A stretch of 64,000 nucleotides of DNA from Mycobacterium sp. IDR2000157661 (GCF_022317005.1 NZ_CP081006.1:3038001-3102000), one strand, 5' to 3'; shown: positions 1 through 9,871, counted from the stretch's first letter. A program made the numbers and translations. Notes: generated by a model not told the origin, from the sequence alone.

Positions 1-657
1 ACCCAGCGGGTCGGCGAACAGTTCTACTGCGCGCGACCGGGTATGGGGCTGCACGCCCGTGTCGAGAAGGCCCTTGAGCAGACCCGCGATCAGCGCCGTG
101 CCCGCCACGCAGTAGTCGCCGGACTCGTCGTCGACCGAAGCGTGGATCCGTGCACGGGTCTCCGCGTCGATCCCGACATTGCTGAAGTCCGCGGGGAACG
201 AGGTGATGTGGTCGCGCCATCCGCCGAGTCGGGCCAGATCGAACGGCTTGGCGTTGAGCGAGCGCCCGCCCGTCGGGCGCCCGCCGGGCAGTTCGGGCTT
301 GTAGTCGGGGAAGCCCTCGGCGACCTCGAAGCGCAGATCACTGTGCCGCTCAACGAAATCCAGCATCTCCGGACCGGTGCGCACAAACGTCTCGACCAGG
401 TTGTCGTCCATGTAACCCAGCGACTGCGCCCGCAGGTAGCTCATCGCATCGGCTACGGACAACTCACCGTCGGCCGCACGATCGTGTGCGGGGATCCAGA
501 TGATGCCCCCCGACACCGCCGTGGTGCCGCCCACGGTGGCGGCCTTCTCGTAGACCTCGACGGTGGCGCCGTTGACCGCCGCGGTGAGCGCGGCGGTCAG
601 TCCCGCCCCGCCACTGCCGAGGACGACCACATCGACGTCATGGTCCCAGTCGGTCAC
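1..657 (-). CDS. FAD-dependent KstD-like dehydrogenase, N-terminal part
   Basis: Only the first 219 residues are inside the window; the C-terminal part lies beyond base 1. The protein begins with a GTG codon at 657-655, preceded six bases upstream by a strong GGAAGGAG ribosome site. Near the start is the FAD-binding dinucleotide motif GSGGAGLTAAL, then an acidic residue followed by GGTTAVSGG and IWIP, the pattern of the 3-ketosteroid dehydrogenase/fumarate reductase flavoprotein family. That family removes or adds hydrogens next to a ketone. The substrate cannot be told from sequence. It lies 27 bases after the IclR gene on the same strand, so the two probably form one transcript. A related full-length flavoprotein is at 4958-6724. 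Confidence 0.88.
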   Translation of the reverse strand, partial: MTDWDHDVDVVVLGSGGAGLTAALTAAVNGATVEVYEKAATVGGTTAVSGGIIWIPAHDRAADGELSVADAMSYLRAQSLGYMDDNLVETFVRTGPEMLDFVERHSDLRFEVAEGFPDYKPELPGGRPTGGRSLNAKPFDLARLGGWRDHITSFPADFSNVGIDAETRARIHASVDDESGDYCVAGTALIAGLLKGLLDTGVQPHTRSRAVELFADPLG

Positions 658-684
658 GTGCTGCTCCTTCCAGCCGACGATCCT

Positions 685-1398
685 CTAGCTCAGAATCGCG
701 GACAACTCGTTGGCCGCCTTGATGACTGAGTCCTTACCCCGCAGGACCACGTCTTCGCGGTGTGAGATGAGGTTGATGCACGTCGGCGGTGACGGTGGCC
801 GGCGTCGCACCGGTACCGCCAGCCCGTAGGTGTTGGGCTCGACCTCCCCATGCGTGATCACCCAGCCCTGCTGGCGGGTCAGCGGCACCAGATCGCGCTC
901 CCCGGGACGGGGCGGCATACTCGCCAACAACGCGATTCCGGCCGAGCCGCGGTCCAGCGGATAGCGGCTGCCCTCGTGGAACGACATCTGGTAGAAGACG
1001 TTCGTCGGCGCGATGACGGCGATCGCGACCTGCTGCTCGCCCTCGGCGACCAGGAGTGACACGGTGCTGCCGAGCTCGTCGGCCAGCATGCGCAACGTGG
1101 GCTGGCTGAGCTGACGAAGGTTGTTGTCGAAGGACGCCCCGAGCACGGCCAGCGCGGCGGCCGACCGGTAGCGGCCGTCCTCGCCTTTGGCCACCAACCG
1201 GAATTGCGACAGCGTGGACAGCAGCCGGTAGGCGATCGTGCGGTGCACGCCCATGTCGTCGGCGACCTGTTGAGCGGTCAGCCCGGTGCGCGAACCTGCG
1301 ACCAACTGCAATGCGGCCAGCCCCCTGGCCAGCGTCTGCGAGCCCGGCGCGCCGTTGGGAGCGGCGCCGTCGTTCGGCTTGGTGTCCGTCGCTGCCAT
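685..1398 (-). CDS. IclR-family transcriptional regulator
   Basis: A 237-residue protein with a winged-helix DNA-binding domain at about residues 20-80 (TLARGLAALQLV, then AQQVADDMGVHRTIAYRLL as the helix-turn-helix) and an IclR effector domain at about 95-235. The start ATG at 1398 is preceded by GAGGTGGG. IclR proteins sense small aromatic or acid metabolites, and MhpR of Escherichia coli, which controls mhp genes, belongs to this family. The gene is divergent from the mhpC-mhpA-mhpB set that starts 131 bases away, so control of those genes is a reasonable inference. It is slightly shorter than the usual 250 residues. It may be co-transcribed with the flavoprotein gene downstream. Confidence 0.92.
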   Translation of the reverse strand: MAATDTKPNDGAAPNGAPGSQTLARGLAALQLVAGSRTGLTAQQVADDMGVHRTIAYRLLSTLSQFRLVAKGEDGRYRSAAALAVLGASFDNNLRQLSQPTLRMLADELGSTVSLLVAEGEQQVAIAVIAPTNVFYQMSFHEGSRYPLDRGSAGIALLASMPPRPGERDLVPLTRQQGWVITHGEVEPNTYGLAVPVRRRPPSPPTCINLISHREDVVLRGKDSVIKAANELSAILS

Positions 1399-1492
1399 CC
1401 CACCTCTTCCTTGACAGACGCAGTCACGAGAGTGATGCTCTGACTATAGTGCACGTGAATGTGCGATAAATGAGCAGAGTGCTTACAGATTA

Positions 1493-1509
1493 CGAGAATT
1501 TGATTCTCG
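1493..1509. promoter_or_regulatory. Palindromic operator candidate, GAGAA-N5-TTCTC type
   Basis: CGAGAATTTGATTCTCG is a perfect inverted repeat with six-base arms and a five-base spacer. It ends 20 bases before the GTG start proposed for mhpC. The same arms and spacing recur at 31359, 31485, 32300 and 41310. A divergent promoter must also lie in 1399-1529; TATAGT at 1445-1450 is a possible -10 box for either strand. Confidence 0.6.
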
Positions 1510-1529
1510 CCATGACGAGAGGGCCCAGC

Positions 1530-2396
1530 GTGTCCGCGGACTTCGAAAGCGTCTGGAGTGACCTTCAGGGCGTTGCCTTCTCGCAGGGCTATCTCGATGC
1601 CGGGGGAGTCCGCACCCGCTATCTGCACGCGGGGGATACCGACAAGCCGGCGCTGGTGCTGCTGCACGGATCCGGCGGTCACGCCGAGGCGTACGTGCGC
1701 AATCTGGAGGCGCACGCGGAGCACTTCTCCACCTGGTCGATCGACATGCTCGGCCACGGGTACACCGACAAGCCCGGGCATGCCCTCGAGGTGCGTCACT
1801 ACGTCGAGCACCTGATCGCTTTCCTCGATGCCATCGGTGCCGAGCGCGCCCACATCAGCGGGGAATCACTCGGCGGCTGGGTGGCTGCCCGGGTCGCCGT
1901 CGACCATCCCGACCGGCTGAACCGCCTGGTGCTCAACACCGCAGGCGGCTCACGGGCCGATCCCGAGGTGATGAAGCGCATCATCACGCTATCCATGGCG
2001 GCCGCGGAGAACCCGACCTGGGAGACCGTGCAGGCCCGCATCAAGTGGCTGATGGCCGACAAGGCAAAGGATTACGACGACATCGTCGCCAGCAGGCAGC
2101 GCGTCTACCGGCAGCCCGGATTCGTCAACGCGATGCGCGACATCATGGCGCTGCAGGACCCCGAGATCCGCGCCCGCAACCTGCTCGGCCCCGCCGACTA
2201 CGCGGCCATCACCGCGCCGACGCTGGTGGTGTGGACCAGCGACGACCCCACGGCCGACGTCGCCGAGGGCAGGCGCATCGCCTCGATGATTCCCGGCGCC
2301 CGCTTCGAACTGATGCCCGGGTGCGGGCACTGGCCCCAGTACGAAGACCCCAAGACCTTCAACCGCCTGCACCTCGAATTCCTCATGGGGCGGTAG
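1530..2396 (+). CDS. mhpC: Alpha/beta hydrolase, MhpC-like meta-cleavage product hydrolase
   Basis: From the GTG at 1530 this is a 288-residue alpha/beta hydrolase. Visible motifs are the oxyanion segment LLHGSGGHAEAY, the nucleophile elbow GESLGG with the serine near residue 113, an acid in VVWTSDDP and the histidine in GCGHWPQYED. This pattern fits the C-C bond hydrolases (MhpC, BphD, HsaD) that split the ring-fission product of an extradiol dioxygenase. The extradiol dioxygenase and hydroxylase genes directly downstream support the assignment. In-frame ATGs at 1470 and 1512 also exist. I prefer 1530 because GAGAGGG lies six bases before it and because a palindromic operator would otherwise fall inside the coding region. 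The true substrate could be any alkyl catechol ring-fission product. Confidence 0.85.
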   Translation: MSADFESVWSDLQGVAFSQGYLDAGGVRTRYLHAGDTDKPALVLLHGSGGHAEAYVRNLEAHAEHFSTWSIDMLGHGYTDKPGHALEVRHYVEHLIAFLDAIGAERAHISGESLGGWVAARVAVDHPDRLNRLVLNTAGGSRADPEVMKRIITLSMAAAENPTWETVQARIKWLMADKAKDYDDIVASRQRVYRQPGFVNAMRDIMALQDPEIRARNLLGPADYAAITAPTLVVWTSDDPTADVAEGRRIASMIPGARFELMPGCGHWPQYEDPKTFNRLHLEFLMGR

Positions 2397-2399
2397 CCG

Positions 2400-4097
2400 A
2401 TGAGCACGCAGACCGATGTCCTCATCGTCGGCGCGGGGCCGTCGGGGTTGACGCTGGCCAACATCCTTGGCCTGCAGGGCGTGCGGACGCTCGTCGTCGA
2501 GGAGCGCGACACGCTCATCGACTATCCCCGCGGCGTCGGACTCGACGACGAAGCGCTGCGCACCTTCCAGTCCATCGGCCTGGTCGACCGCGTGCTGCCG
2601 CACACCGTCCCGAACCAGATTCTGCGGTTCTTCGACGCCAAGCGGCGGTTGCTCGCCGAGATGGCGCCGCCGGACGCCCGGTTCGGCTGGCCCAAGCGCA
2701 ACGGTTTCGTCCAGCCGATGGTCGACGCCGAACTCTTCGGCGGGCTGGACCGTTTCGACCACGTCGAGGTCCGGTTCGGCGCCCGCATGACGAACTGCGT
2801 CGAGACCAGCGACAGCGTCACGGTGGAGTTCGCCGACGGTCAGCAACCCGTCATCGCGCGCTACGTGGTGGGCTGCGACGGTGGGCGCAGCGCCACCCGG
2901 CGCCTGATGGGCGTGTCCTTCGACGGCACCACGTCCTCGACCCGCTGGCTGGTGGTCGACGTCGCCAACGATCCGCTCGGGCACCCGAACAGTGAGGTCG
3001 GAGCCGATCCGGTGCGACCCTATGTGTCGATCTCGATCGCACACGGCATCCGGCGGTTCGAGTTCATGATCCACCCCGACGAGACCGACGAGCAGGCCGA
3101 CGACCCCGCGTTCGTGAGAAGAATGCTCGCACAGCGCGTTCCGCACCCCGAGCGTGTCGACATGATCCGGCACCGGGTGTACACCCACCATTCGCGCATC
3201 GCGGCATCGTTCCGGAAGGGCCGACTGATGTTGGCGGGCGACGCCGCGCACCTGATGCCCGTCTGGCAGGGACAGGGCTACAACAGCGGTATCCGGGACG
3301 CGGCCAACCTCGGGTGGAAGCTCGCCGCGGTGGTGAACGGCCGCGCCGAGGACGCGTTGCTCGACACCTACGACATCGAGCGCCGCAAGCACGCACGGGC
3401 GATGATCGATCTGTCGACCATGGTGGGCCGCGTCATCTCGCCGACGAACCGCCGGGTCGCAGCCCTTCGGGACCGCGTCATCCACGCCGCCTCGCTCGTG
3501 CCGTCGCTCAAGCGGTACATCCTCGAGATGCGGTTCAAGCCGATGCCGCGCTACCAACAGGGTGCCGTCTTTCACGCCGAACCGGGCGTCGTTGCCTCGG
3601 GGGCGACTTCACCCACGGGAACGCTGTTCATCCAGCCCCGCGTCGACACCCGCGATCAGCAGAACGTGTTGCTCGACGACGTTCTCGGACCCGGCTTCGC
3701 GGTGCTGTGTTGGAGCAACAACCTGCCAGCCGTGCTCGGCGCCAGGGCATTCGACCGTTGGCGGGCGTTGGGCGCCACCTTCGTCGAGGCCCGCCCCATG
3801 ACGCAGTTGCACTGGCCGGGCCACGACGACGCCCACGTCGTCGTAGTCGGCGACAGGACCGGCGCGCTGAAGTCCTGGTTCGATGTCTACACCGACTCGG
3901 TGCTGTTCGTGCGGCCCGACCGCTGCATCGCAGGCGCCTGCATCGCCCAGCGCGCTCCCGAGATCAGCGACTCACTGTTCGACGTTCTCCGTCTCACTCA
4001 GGAAGGAGGCTCTGGTTCCCATGGGCAATCTGGCCCTGTGCTGCATGTCGCACAGTCCGCTACTCAACCTCGAAGGACCGTCGCAGGATCTTCTTGA
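2400..4097 (+). CDS. mhpA: FAD-dependent aromatic hydroxylase, MhpA-like
   Basis: A 565-residue group A flavoprotein monooxygenase of the PheA/MhpA type. It has the FAD motif [11 protein letters not shown] at the N-terminus, the DG motif in [13 protein letters not shown], and the second FAD motif in [17 protein letters not shown] followed by [15 protein letters not shown] thioredoxin-like C-terminal domain follows. MhpA hydroxylates 3-(3-hydroxyphenyl)propionate at C2 using NADH and oxygen to give a catechol. Here the gene starts three bases after mhpC and its last 77 bases overlap the extradiol dioxygenase gene, so the three products should be made together. The length is close to E. coli MhpA (about 554). 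Substrate specificity is inferred from context only. Confidence 0.87.
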   Translation: MSTQTDVLIVGAGPSGLTLANILGLQGVRTLVVEERDTLIDYPRGVGLDDEALRTFQSIGLVDRVLPHTVPNQILRFFDAKRRLLAEMAPPDARFGWPKRNGFVQPMVDAELFGGLDRFDHVEVRFGARMTNCVETSDSVTVEFADGQQPVIARYVVGCDGGRSATRRLMGVSFDGTTSSTRWLVVDVANDPLGHPNSEVGADPVRPYVSISIAHGIRRFEFMIHPDETDEQADDPAFVRRMLAQRVPHPERVDMIRHRVYTHHSRIAASFRKGRLMLAGDAAHLMPVWQGQGYNSGIRDAANLGWKLAAVVNGRAEDALLDTYDIERRKHARAMIDLSTMVGRVISPTNRRVAALRDRVIHAASLVPSLKRYILEMRFKPMPRYQQGAVFHAEPGVVASGATSPTGTLFIQPRVDTRDQQNVLLDDVLGPGFAVLCWSNNLPAVLGARAFDRWRALGATFVEARPMTQLHWPGHDDAHVVVVGDRTGALKSWFDVYTDSVLFVRPDRCIAGACIAQRAPEISDSLFDVLRLTQEGGSGSHGQSGPVLHVAQSATQPRRTVAGSS

Positions 4098-4965
4098 CGA
4101 CGTCGAGACAGCCCTGGCGCACACCCGCCGGTTCGTCGCCGACTACGACCCCGAACTGGTCGTCACCTTCTCGCCGGACCACTACAACGGGTTCTTCTAC
4201 CGGACGATGCCACCCTTCTGCATCGGCACCGCTGCCCAGGGGGTCGGCGACTACGGCACGTTCGCCGGGCCGCTCGACGTGCCGTCGGACCTCGCGATCG
4301 ACTGTGCCCAGGCCGTTCTCGAGTCGGGGATCGACGTGGCCATCTCGGCGAGCATGGATGTCGACCACGGCACCGTACAGCCGCTGGAGAAACTGTTCGG
4401 TGAGGCGGCGGCGCGGCCGGTGATCCCGGTCTTCATCAACTCCGTCGCCGCGCCGCTGGGTCCGCTGCGGCGGGTACGCGCGCTCGGCGCGGCCGTGGGC
4501 ACCTATCTGGCCACCTTGGGCCAGCGCGTGTTGGTCGTCGGATCCGGTGGCCTGTCGCATGATCCGCCGGTCCCCACACTGGCTACGGCACCGCCCGCCG
4601 CGCTGGAGCGCATCGTGCATGGTGCGCCGATGTCGCCCGAGCAGCGCCAGGCCCGTCAGGTCGCCGTGATCGATGCGGCGCAGGCGTTCGCGCACGGTGA
4701 GAGCCCGCTGCAACCGCTCAACCCGGACTGGGACGCCGCCTTCCTGGAACTGGTGGACACCAATCGGCTGGCCGAGGTGGACGGGTGGTCCAACGCCTGG
4801 GTTGAACGCGAGGGCGGCCACTCGGCGCATGAGGTCCGGACCTGGATCGCGGCCTTCTCCGCACTTGCCGCGCACGGTGACTACCGGACCGAGCAGCGGT
4901 TCTACCGGGCGGCGCCGGAATTGATCGCCGGCTTCGCGATCAGGACGGCGGTGCTCGATGTCTGA
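4021..4965 (+). CDS. mhpB: Type III extradiol dioxygenase, MhpB-like
   Basis: From the ATG at 4021 the protein has 314 residues, the length of E. coli MhpB. It starts [15 protein letters not shown], where the histidine is a likely iron ligand, and contains [12 protein letters not shown] and [14 protein letters not shown], both typical of the LigB-type class III dioxygenases. These Fe(II) enzymes open 2,3-dihydroxyphenylpropionate-type catechols next to the diol. A strong AGGAAGGAGG site at 4000-4009, eleven bases upstream, fixes the start inside the 3' end of mhpA. The stop overlaps the next gene's ATG in ATGTCTGA. No mhpD, mhpE or mhpF gene follows, so later steps are elsewhere or differ. 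Confidence 0.88.
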   Translation: MGNLALCCMSHSPLLNLEGPSQDLLDDVETALAHTRRFVADYDPELVVTFSPDHYNGFFYRTMPPFCIGTAAQGVGDYGTFAGPLDVPSDLAIDCAQAVLESGIDVAISASMDVDHGTVQPLEKLFGEAAARPVIPVFINSVAAPLGPLRRVRALGAAVGTYLATLGQRVLVVGSGGLSHDPPVPTLATAPPAALERIVHGAPMSPEQRQARQVAVIDAAQAFAHGESPLQPLNPDWDAAFLELVDTNRLAEVDGWSNAWVEREGGHSAHEVRTWIAAFSALAAHGDYRTEQRFYRAAPELIAGFAIRTAVLDV

Positions 4966-6724
4966 GGCCTTCGACCACACCGTCGACGTGCTCGTGGTCG
5001 GCTCCGGCGGTGGCGGGATGACCGCCGCGCTGGCCGCCGACGCGTTCGGGCTCGACACGCTGGTCGTCGAAAAGTCCTCGCGTTTCGGCGGTTCGACCGC
5101 GTTGTCGGGCGGCGGTATCTGGGTGCCGGGGGCACCCTCGCAGCGCAGGGAGGGTTACGTCCCCGACCCCGCCGAGGTCTTCGAGTACCTGCGTCGGATC
5201 ACCGACGGCCTCGTCAGCGACGCCCGCCTGCGGCAGTACGTCGACACCGCACCCGAGATGATGGAGTTCCTGGAGAACCTGAGCCCCTGGTTCGAATTCG
5301 TCTGGAAGCCCGGCTATGCCGACTACTACCCCGAGCTGCCCGGCGGTTCGCAGCTCGGCAGCACCATCAACGTGCCCGCCATCGACCTGCGCGAGCTGGG
5401 CGAGGACGAGCAGGACCTGCTGCAGCCGCTGGCGCTCGCCCCGAAGGGAATCTGGTTCGCGCCCAAGGATCTCCGCCTGTTCTATCAGGTCCGGCAGAAC
5501 TGGCGCGGCAAGGCCGTTCTGGTCAAATTGATCTGGCGGATGTTGCGGGCACGGGTCTTCGGTGACCGCATGGCCGCGATCGGCCAGTCGCTGGCTGCCC
5601 GGATGCGGCTGGCGCTCAAACAATGCCACGTGCCGCTGTGGCTCGACGCGCCGATGACCGAGCTGATCACCGACGCCGACGGCACCGTGGTCGGCGCGGT
5701 GGTCGAGCGCGACGGCCGAGCGCTGCGCGTCGGGGCGCGGCACGGGGTGATCCTGGCCGCCGGCGGTTTCGACCACGACATGGAATGGCGCCGCCGGCAT
5801 CTGCCGGTGCTCGCGAAAGACTGGAGCTTCGGCAATCCCGCGTCCATGGGTGACGGGATCCGGGCGGGGGAGAAGGTCGGCGGGTCGACCGACCTGCTCG
5901 ACGAGGCCTGGTGGTTCCCCGCGATCTGCTGGCCCGACGGGCGGCTGCAGTTCATGCTCAACGAGCGCATGATGCCGTCGCAGTTCGCCGTCAACGGTGC
6001 GGGGAAGCGGTTCGTCAACGAAGCCGCGCCCTACATGGATTTCGCGCACGCGATGATCGAGGGGCAGAACGCGGGTGTCGCCCACATCCCGTGCTGGCTG
6101 ATCACCGACATCCGGTCGTTCCACCGCTATGTCGTGGCCGGCCACCTGCCGATCCCGAAGGTGCCGTTCGCGCCCGTGCCGACCGGCCGGAAGGTGCCCG
6201 AGGCGTGGCTGGAGTCCGGCGTGGTGCACGAGGGCCGCAGCTTCACCGAACTCGCGACGAAGATCGGCGTCCCGCCCGAGCAACTGCGGCGCACCGCCGA
6301 GCGGTTCAACGATTTGGCGCGCAACGGCCACGACGACGATTTCAACCGCGGCGACTCGGCCTACGACAACTACTACGGCGACCCGACGCTGCCCAACCCG
6401 AACCTGTACCCGCTGGGCAAGCCGCCCTACTACGCGTTTCAGATCATCCTCGGCGACCTCGGCACCTCGGGCGGGCTGCGCACCGACGAGCATGCGCGCG
6501 TGCTGCGCAGCGACGACAGCGTCGTCAACGGCCTATACGCCGTGGGCAACACGTCGGCCGCGGTGATGGGCCGCAGCTACGCGGGTGCGGGCGCGACCAT
6601 CGGGCCCGCGATGACGTTCGGTTACGTCGCCGCCAAACACATCGCCACGTCATCCGGCCAGGCCGGTCAGGCCGGCGCTAACACCGATTCGGCACTCGAT
6701 ACTCATCGGAAGGTAACGAAATGA
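4958..6724 (+). CDS. FAD-dependent KstD-like dehydrogenase
   Basis: A 588-residue flavoprotein with the FAD motif [15 protein letters not shown] at about residues 12-26, then the acidic residue and [17 protein letters not shown] characteristic of the 3-ketosteroid Delta-dehydrogenase family. The C-terminal FAD-contacting segment is [25 protein letters not shown], split here by a short run of conserved glycines. Family members desaturate cyclic ketones. The gene overlaps mhpB by eight bases and the next gene by four, so it is part of the same operon. It resembles the truncated flavoprotein at the left window edge, suggesting that two such desaturases serve one pathway. The ketone substrate is unknown. 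Confidence 0.85.
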   Translation: MSEAFDHTVDVLVVGSGGGGMTAALAADAFGLDTLVVEKSSRFGGSTALSGGGIWVPGAPSQRREGYVPDPAEVFEYLRRITDGLVSDARLRQYVDTAPEMMEFLENLSPWFEFVWKPGYADYYPELPGGSQLGSTINVPAIDLRELGEDEQDLLQPLALAPKGIWFAPKDLRLFYQVRQNWRGKAVLVKLIWRMLRARVFGDRMAAIGQSLAARMRLALKQCHVPLWLDAPMTELITDADGTVVGAVVERDGRALRVGARHGVILAAGGFDHDMEWRRRHLPVLAKDWSFGNPASMGDGIRAGEKVGGSTDLLDEAWWFPAICWPDGRLQFMLNERMMPSQFAVNGAGKRFVNEAAPYMDFAHAMIEGQNAGVAHIPCWLITDIRSFHRYVVAGHLPIPKVPFAPVPTGRKVPEAWLESGVVHEGRSFTELATKIGVPPEQLRRTAERFNDLARNGHDDDFNRGDSAYDNYYGDPTLPNPNLYPLGKPPYYAFQIILGDLGTSGGLRTDEHARVLRSDDSVVNGLYAVGNTSAAVMGRSYAGAGATIGPAMTFGYVAAKHIATSSGQAGQAGANTDSALDTHRKVTK

Positions 6725-8061
6725 AGATCTCGCTGTTCTACGAATTCCCGCTGCCCCGGCCGTGGAGCGACGACGACGAACACAAGCTTTTCCAGGACGG
6801 CCTCGACGAGGTGGAACTGGCAGACAAGGCCGGCTTCTCGACGGTGTGGCTGACCGAGCACCACTTCCTCGAGGAGTACTGCCACTCCACCGCTCCCGAG
6901 ATCTTCCTGTCGGCGGCCAGCCAGCGCACCAAGAACATCCGGCTCGGCTTCGGCATCATGCACCTGCCGCCGGTGGTCAACCATCCGGCCCGGGTGGCCG
7001 AACGCGTCGCCACACTCGACCTGATCTCCAACGGCCGGGTCGAGTTCGGCACCGGCGAGTCCTCTTCGGTCGGGGAACTCGGCGGCTTCGGGGTGGATCC
7101 GGCCGACAAGCGCGCGATGTGGGAAGAGGCGCTGGAGGTTTCGGTCCGCTGCATGACCGAGGAGCCGTTCACCGGCTTCAAGGGCCAGCACATCGAGATG
7201 CCGCCGCGCAACGTCGTGCCCAAGCCGCTGCAGAAGCCGCACCCGCCGGTGTGGGTGGCATGCACGCGCCCGGCGTCGGTCGCGATGGCCGCCCAGAAAG
7301 GCCTGGGCGCGTTGAGCTTCGCCTACACCGGGCCCGGACCGCTGACCGAGCGCGTCAACGGCTACTACAAGGAGTTCGAGGAGAACGGCGCGCCGGTCAC
7401 CCCGCAGATGAACCCCAATATCCTCGCCATCGGCGGTGACCTGTCGATGATGGTCGCCAAGACCGACGAACAGGCGATCGAGCGCCTCGGCAAGGGCGGC
7501 GGGTTCTTCGCGTTCGGCATCATGCACTACTACATGACCGGTATGCACACCCCCGGCCGGACCGGAGTGTGGGAACGCCACCTCGAGGAGATCGAGAAGG
7601 ATCCCAGCATCGTCTACGGTCCCGACCGCGGACCCATCGGTAGCCCGGCGACCGTGCGGGAGTTCCTGCGCGGCTACGAACAAAGCGGTGTCGACGAACT
7701 GATCCTGCTCCTCACGCCGCGCCGGCACGAGGAGACGATGGAGTCGATCGAGCTGATGGGTAAGGAGGTGTTGCCCGAGTTCATCGAGCGCGACGAGAAG
7801 CAGCGGGCCGACAAGGCCAAGCGGCTCGAACCGATCATCGAGAAGGTCGAGGCCAGGCGGCCGGCGTCGCAGGCGCCGCTGTTCGACGAGACTTACGCCT
7901 TCGGCGGCCTGCCGACCGGCCGCGAGAACTACACGGCCAACGAGGTCTCGCTGGCGATGGAGGAGATGACCGAGGGCATCGAGGCGGCGGCCGCGAAGCT
8001 GAAGTCCGGTGAGGGCTGGGCGAGCCGCAATCCCACCGCGGACGTGAGGAGCACAAAGTAG
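6721..8061 (+). CDS. LLM-class flavin-dependent oxidoreductase
   Basis: A 446-residue luciferase-like (TIM-barrel) protein. The first 340 residues carry family features such as GFSTVWLTEHHF, NIRLGFGIMHLPP, HPARVAERVATLDLISNGRVEFGTG and PPVWVACTRPASV. The last 100 residues are charged and helical, longer than in typical LLM proteins, and may be an interaction segment. LLM enzymes use FMN or F420; the LTEHHF pattern is common in FMN-type alkanal monooxygenase-like members, so a partner reductase is expected. An FMN reductase is encoded nearby at 9872-10462. The start ATG overlaps the preceding stop codon (ATGA). It may perform a Baeyer-Villiger type or hydroxylation step. Confidence 0.86.
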   Translation: MKISLFYEFPLPRPWSDDDEHKLFQDGLDEVELADKAGFSTVWLTEHHFLEEYCHSTAPEIFLSAASQRTKNIRLGFGIMHLPPVVNHPARVAERVATLDLISNGRVEFGTGESSSVGELGGFGVDPADKRAMWEEALEVSVRCMTEEPFTGFKGQHIEMPPRNVVPKPLQKPHPPVWVACTRPASVAMAAQKGLGALSFAYTGPGPLTERVNGYYKEFEENGAPVTPQMNPNILAIGGDLSMMVAKTDEQAIERLGKGGGFFAFGIMHYYMTGMHTPGRTGVWERHLEEIEKDPSIVYGPDRGPIGSPATVREFLRGYEQSGVDELILLLTPRRHEETMESIELMGKEVLPEFIERDEKQRADKAKRLEPIIEKVEARRPASQAPLFDETYAFGGLPTGRENYTANEVSLAMEEMTEGIEAAAAKLKSGEGWASRNPTADVRSTK

Positions 8062-8064
8062 TCG

Positions 8065-8880
8065 ATGGCCCACGCTGAGGAGCTGTGGCGGTATGACGGG
8101 CGTCGGGTGGTCGTCACCGGGTGCGCGTCGGGCATCGGCGCCCACGTCGCCCGGCAGGTCGCCGACCTCGGCGCGGAGGTGGTCGGACTCGACATCAAGC
8201 CGCCCGCCGACGAGTTCGGTGCGTTCGTCGAGTTGGACCTGTCTGATCCGGTATCGATCGACCGGGCGGCCGAGTCGATCGGCGACCGGGTCGACGCGCT
8301 GTTCAACGTCGCAGGGGTGTCGTCGGGGATCGGTGATCCGATGCGGGTGGTGAGGATCAACTTCCTCGGCACGCGCCGGTTCACCGAGGCGCTGGTGCCC
8401 AGCATGCCCGCGGGGTCGGCGATCGCGAACGTCTCCTCCCTGGCGGCGTCGGCGTACCGGCAGAACGCCGCAGTCACCGCCGGGCTGGTCGACACCGCGA
8501 GCATCGACGAGGGTATCGCGTGGTGCGAACGCCACCCGGACGCGCTCGCCCAAGGCGGCGGCTACCGGTTGTCCAAGGAGGCGATCATCCTCTACGGCAT
8601 GACCCGTGTCGCCGCACTGGGCGCCAGAGGAATCCGGATCAACTGCACCGCGCCGGGCGTCACTGACACGCCGATCCTCGACCAGCTGCGCAGCGCCTAC
8701 GGGCAGGAGTTCCTCGACTCCTTCCAGACCCCACTGGGCCGTGCCGCCGACCCCGCCGAGCAGGCCAGCGTGCTGGTGTTCCTCAACAGCCGCGCGGCCA
8801 GCTATCTGACCGGCCAGGTGATCTGGGTGGACGGCGGCACGGTGAGCGAAACGGAGAAAGGCGAAATATGGCCGGCATGA
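8065..8880 (+). CDS. SDR-family oxidoreductase, coniferyl-alcohol dehydrogenase-like
   Basis: A 271-residue short-chain dehydrogenase. The Rossmann motif is TGCASGIG near residue 20. NVAG and NVSSLA mark the active-site strand, and YRLSK provides the catalytic Tyr-xxx-Lys. An insertion of about 30 residues between the serine strand and the tyrosine (QNAAVTAGLVDTASIDEG and following) is typical of coniferyl-alcohol dehydrogenase/3-alpha-hydroxysteroid dehydrogenase-like SDRs. The protein ends with LTGQVIWVDGG plus a short tail. It should oxidise a hydroxyl group with NAD(P). It starts three bases after the LLM gene and its end overlaps the next start by 13 bases. Confidence 0.87.
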   Translation: MAHAEELWRYDGRRVVVTGCASGIGAHVARQVADLGAEVVGLDIKPPADEFGAFVELDLSDPVSIDRAAESIGDRVDALFNVAGVSSGIGDPMRVVRINFLGTRRFTEALVPSMPAGSAIANVSSLAASAYRQNAAVTAGLVDTASIDEGIAWCERHPDALAQGGGYRLSKEAIILYGMTRVAALGARGIRINCTAPGVTDTPILDQLRSAYGQEFLDSFQTPLGRAADPAEQASVLVFLNSRAASYLTGQVIWVDGGTVSETEKGEIWPA

Positions 8881-9863
8881 CCGAGTTCCGTCGCGTCGCC
8901 GACGAGGTGCGTAACTGGGGGCGCTGGGGCGACGACGACGAGTTGGGGACACTGAACCTCATCACGCCGGAGAAGGTCGCCGAGGGGGCGTCACTGGTAC
9001 GGCAGGGCAAGGTGATATCTCTGGGCGGCGATTTCTCGTCGGCCGGGCCGCAGGGCGCGTTCAAGTTCCGGCAGAATCCCGTCCACACGATGACCGTCGA
9101 CGGGGGCGATGCTTCAACCCTCGTGCAGTACGGCCCCGAATGGCTGCGCAACGCGGTGGCCGCCGACGTCAGTGCGTTCTTCGCCGACAACCCGTTCCGC
9201 TTCAACGACGACATGATCGTGATGCCGTTGCAGGCCGCCACGCAGTGGGACGCCATCTCGCACGTCTACTACGAGGACAAGCTCTACAACGGCTTCCCCG
9301 CGGACTCGGTGACGAGCTTCGGCGCCTTCCATCTCGGCATCGAGAAGGTGGACGTCAAGGGCATCACCTCGCGCGGCGTGCTGCTCGACGTCGTCAAGCA
9401 CCGAGGTGCCGAGGTGTTCCTCGAGCCCGGCGACCCGGTCACACCAGCCGAACTCGACGATGTCGCCAGGGCGCAGGGAGTAGCCGTCGCACCGGGCGAC
9501 ATCGTCGTCGTGCACACCGGCTGGTGGACCAGGTTCCTGGCGACCGGCGACGGCGCCGAACCCGGCTCGGGCCTGGACTGGACGTGCGCCTCATGGCTGC
9601 ACGACCACGACGTCGCCGCGGTCGCCGCGGACAACCTGATGGTCGAGGATCCCGATCCGGCCAACGGCGTCGAGGGCACCTTCCTGCCGATGCACATGCT
9701 CTGCCTGCGTGACATGGGCCTGATGTTCGGCGAGTACTGGGACCTCACCGGCCTGGCGGCCGACTGCGCCGCCGACGGCGTGTACGAGTTCCAGCTGGTC
9801 GCCCCACCGCTCAAAGTAGTCGGCGCGGTCGGCGCACCTGTGAGTCCGATAGCGATCAAGTAG
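8868..9863 (+). CDS. Cyclase-family (PF04199-like) hydrolase
   Basis: A 331-residue protein of the cyclase/kynurenine formamidase-like family, preceded by GGAGAAAGG. The family's metal motif HxGTHxDxPxH is replaced here by QAATQWDAISH: the aspartate and last histidine remain, while the first two histidines are glutamines. This fits a branch of bacterial cyclase-family proteins with QWD or QFD in that place, whose reactions are mostly unassigned. The C-terminal part has NLMVEDPDPANG and FLPMHMLCLRDMGLMFGEYWDL. Members hydrolyse amides, lactones or similar bonds. In this operon it may open a ring or lactone after the oxidative steps. Function is uncertain. Confidence 0.82.
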   Translation: MAGMTEFRRVADEVRNWGRWGDDDELGTLNLITPEKVAEGASLVRQGKVISLGGDFSSAGPQGAFKFRQNPVHTMTVDGGDASTLVQYGPEWLRNAVAADVSAFFADNPFRFNDDMIVMPLQAATQWDAISHVYYEDKLYNGFPADSVTSFGAFHLGIEKVDVKGITSRGVLLDVVKHRGAEVFLEPGDPVTPAELDDVARAQGVAVAPGDIVVVHTGWWTRFLATGDGAEPGSGLDWTCASWLHDHDVAAVAADNLMVEDPDPANGVEGTFLPMHMLCLRDMGLMFGEYWDLTGLAADCAADGVYEFQLVAPPLKVVGAVGAPVSPIAIK

Positions 9864-9871
9864 GTGAATTG

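Noticed and set aside
1399..1529. TTGACA at 1411 as a promoter with TATAGT at 1445
   Set aside because: The 28-base spacing is too long for a single sigma-70-type promoter.
1989..3575. Long leftward open frame opposite mhpC/mhpA
   Set aside because: It runs antisense to well-recognised genes, has His/Arg/Asp-rich composition typical of GC-rich shadow frames, and shows no domain.
6703..8952. 749-codon leftward open frame
   Set aside because: Antisense shadow of the LLM and SDR genes; composition is typical of a complementary frame and no motifs are seen.
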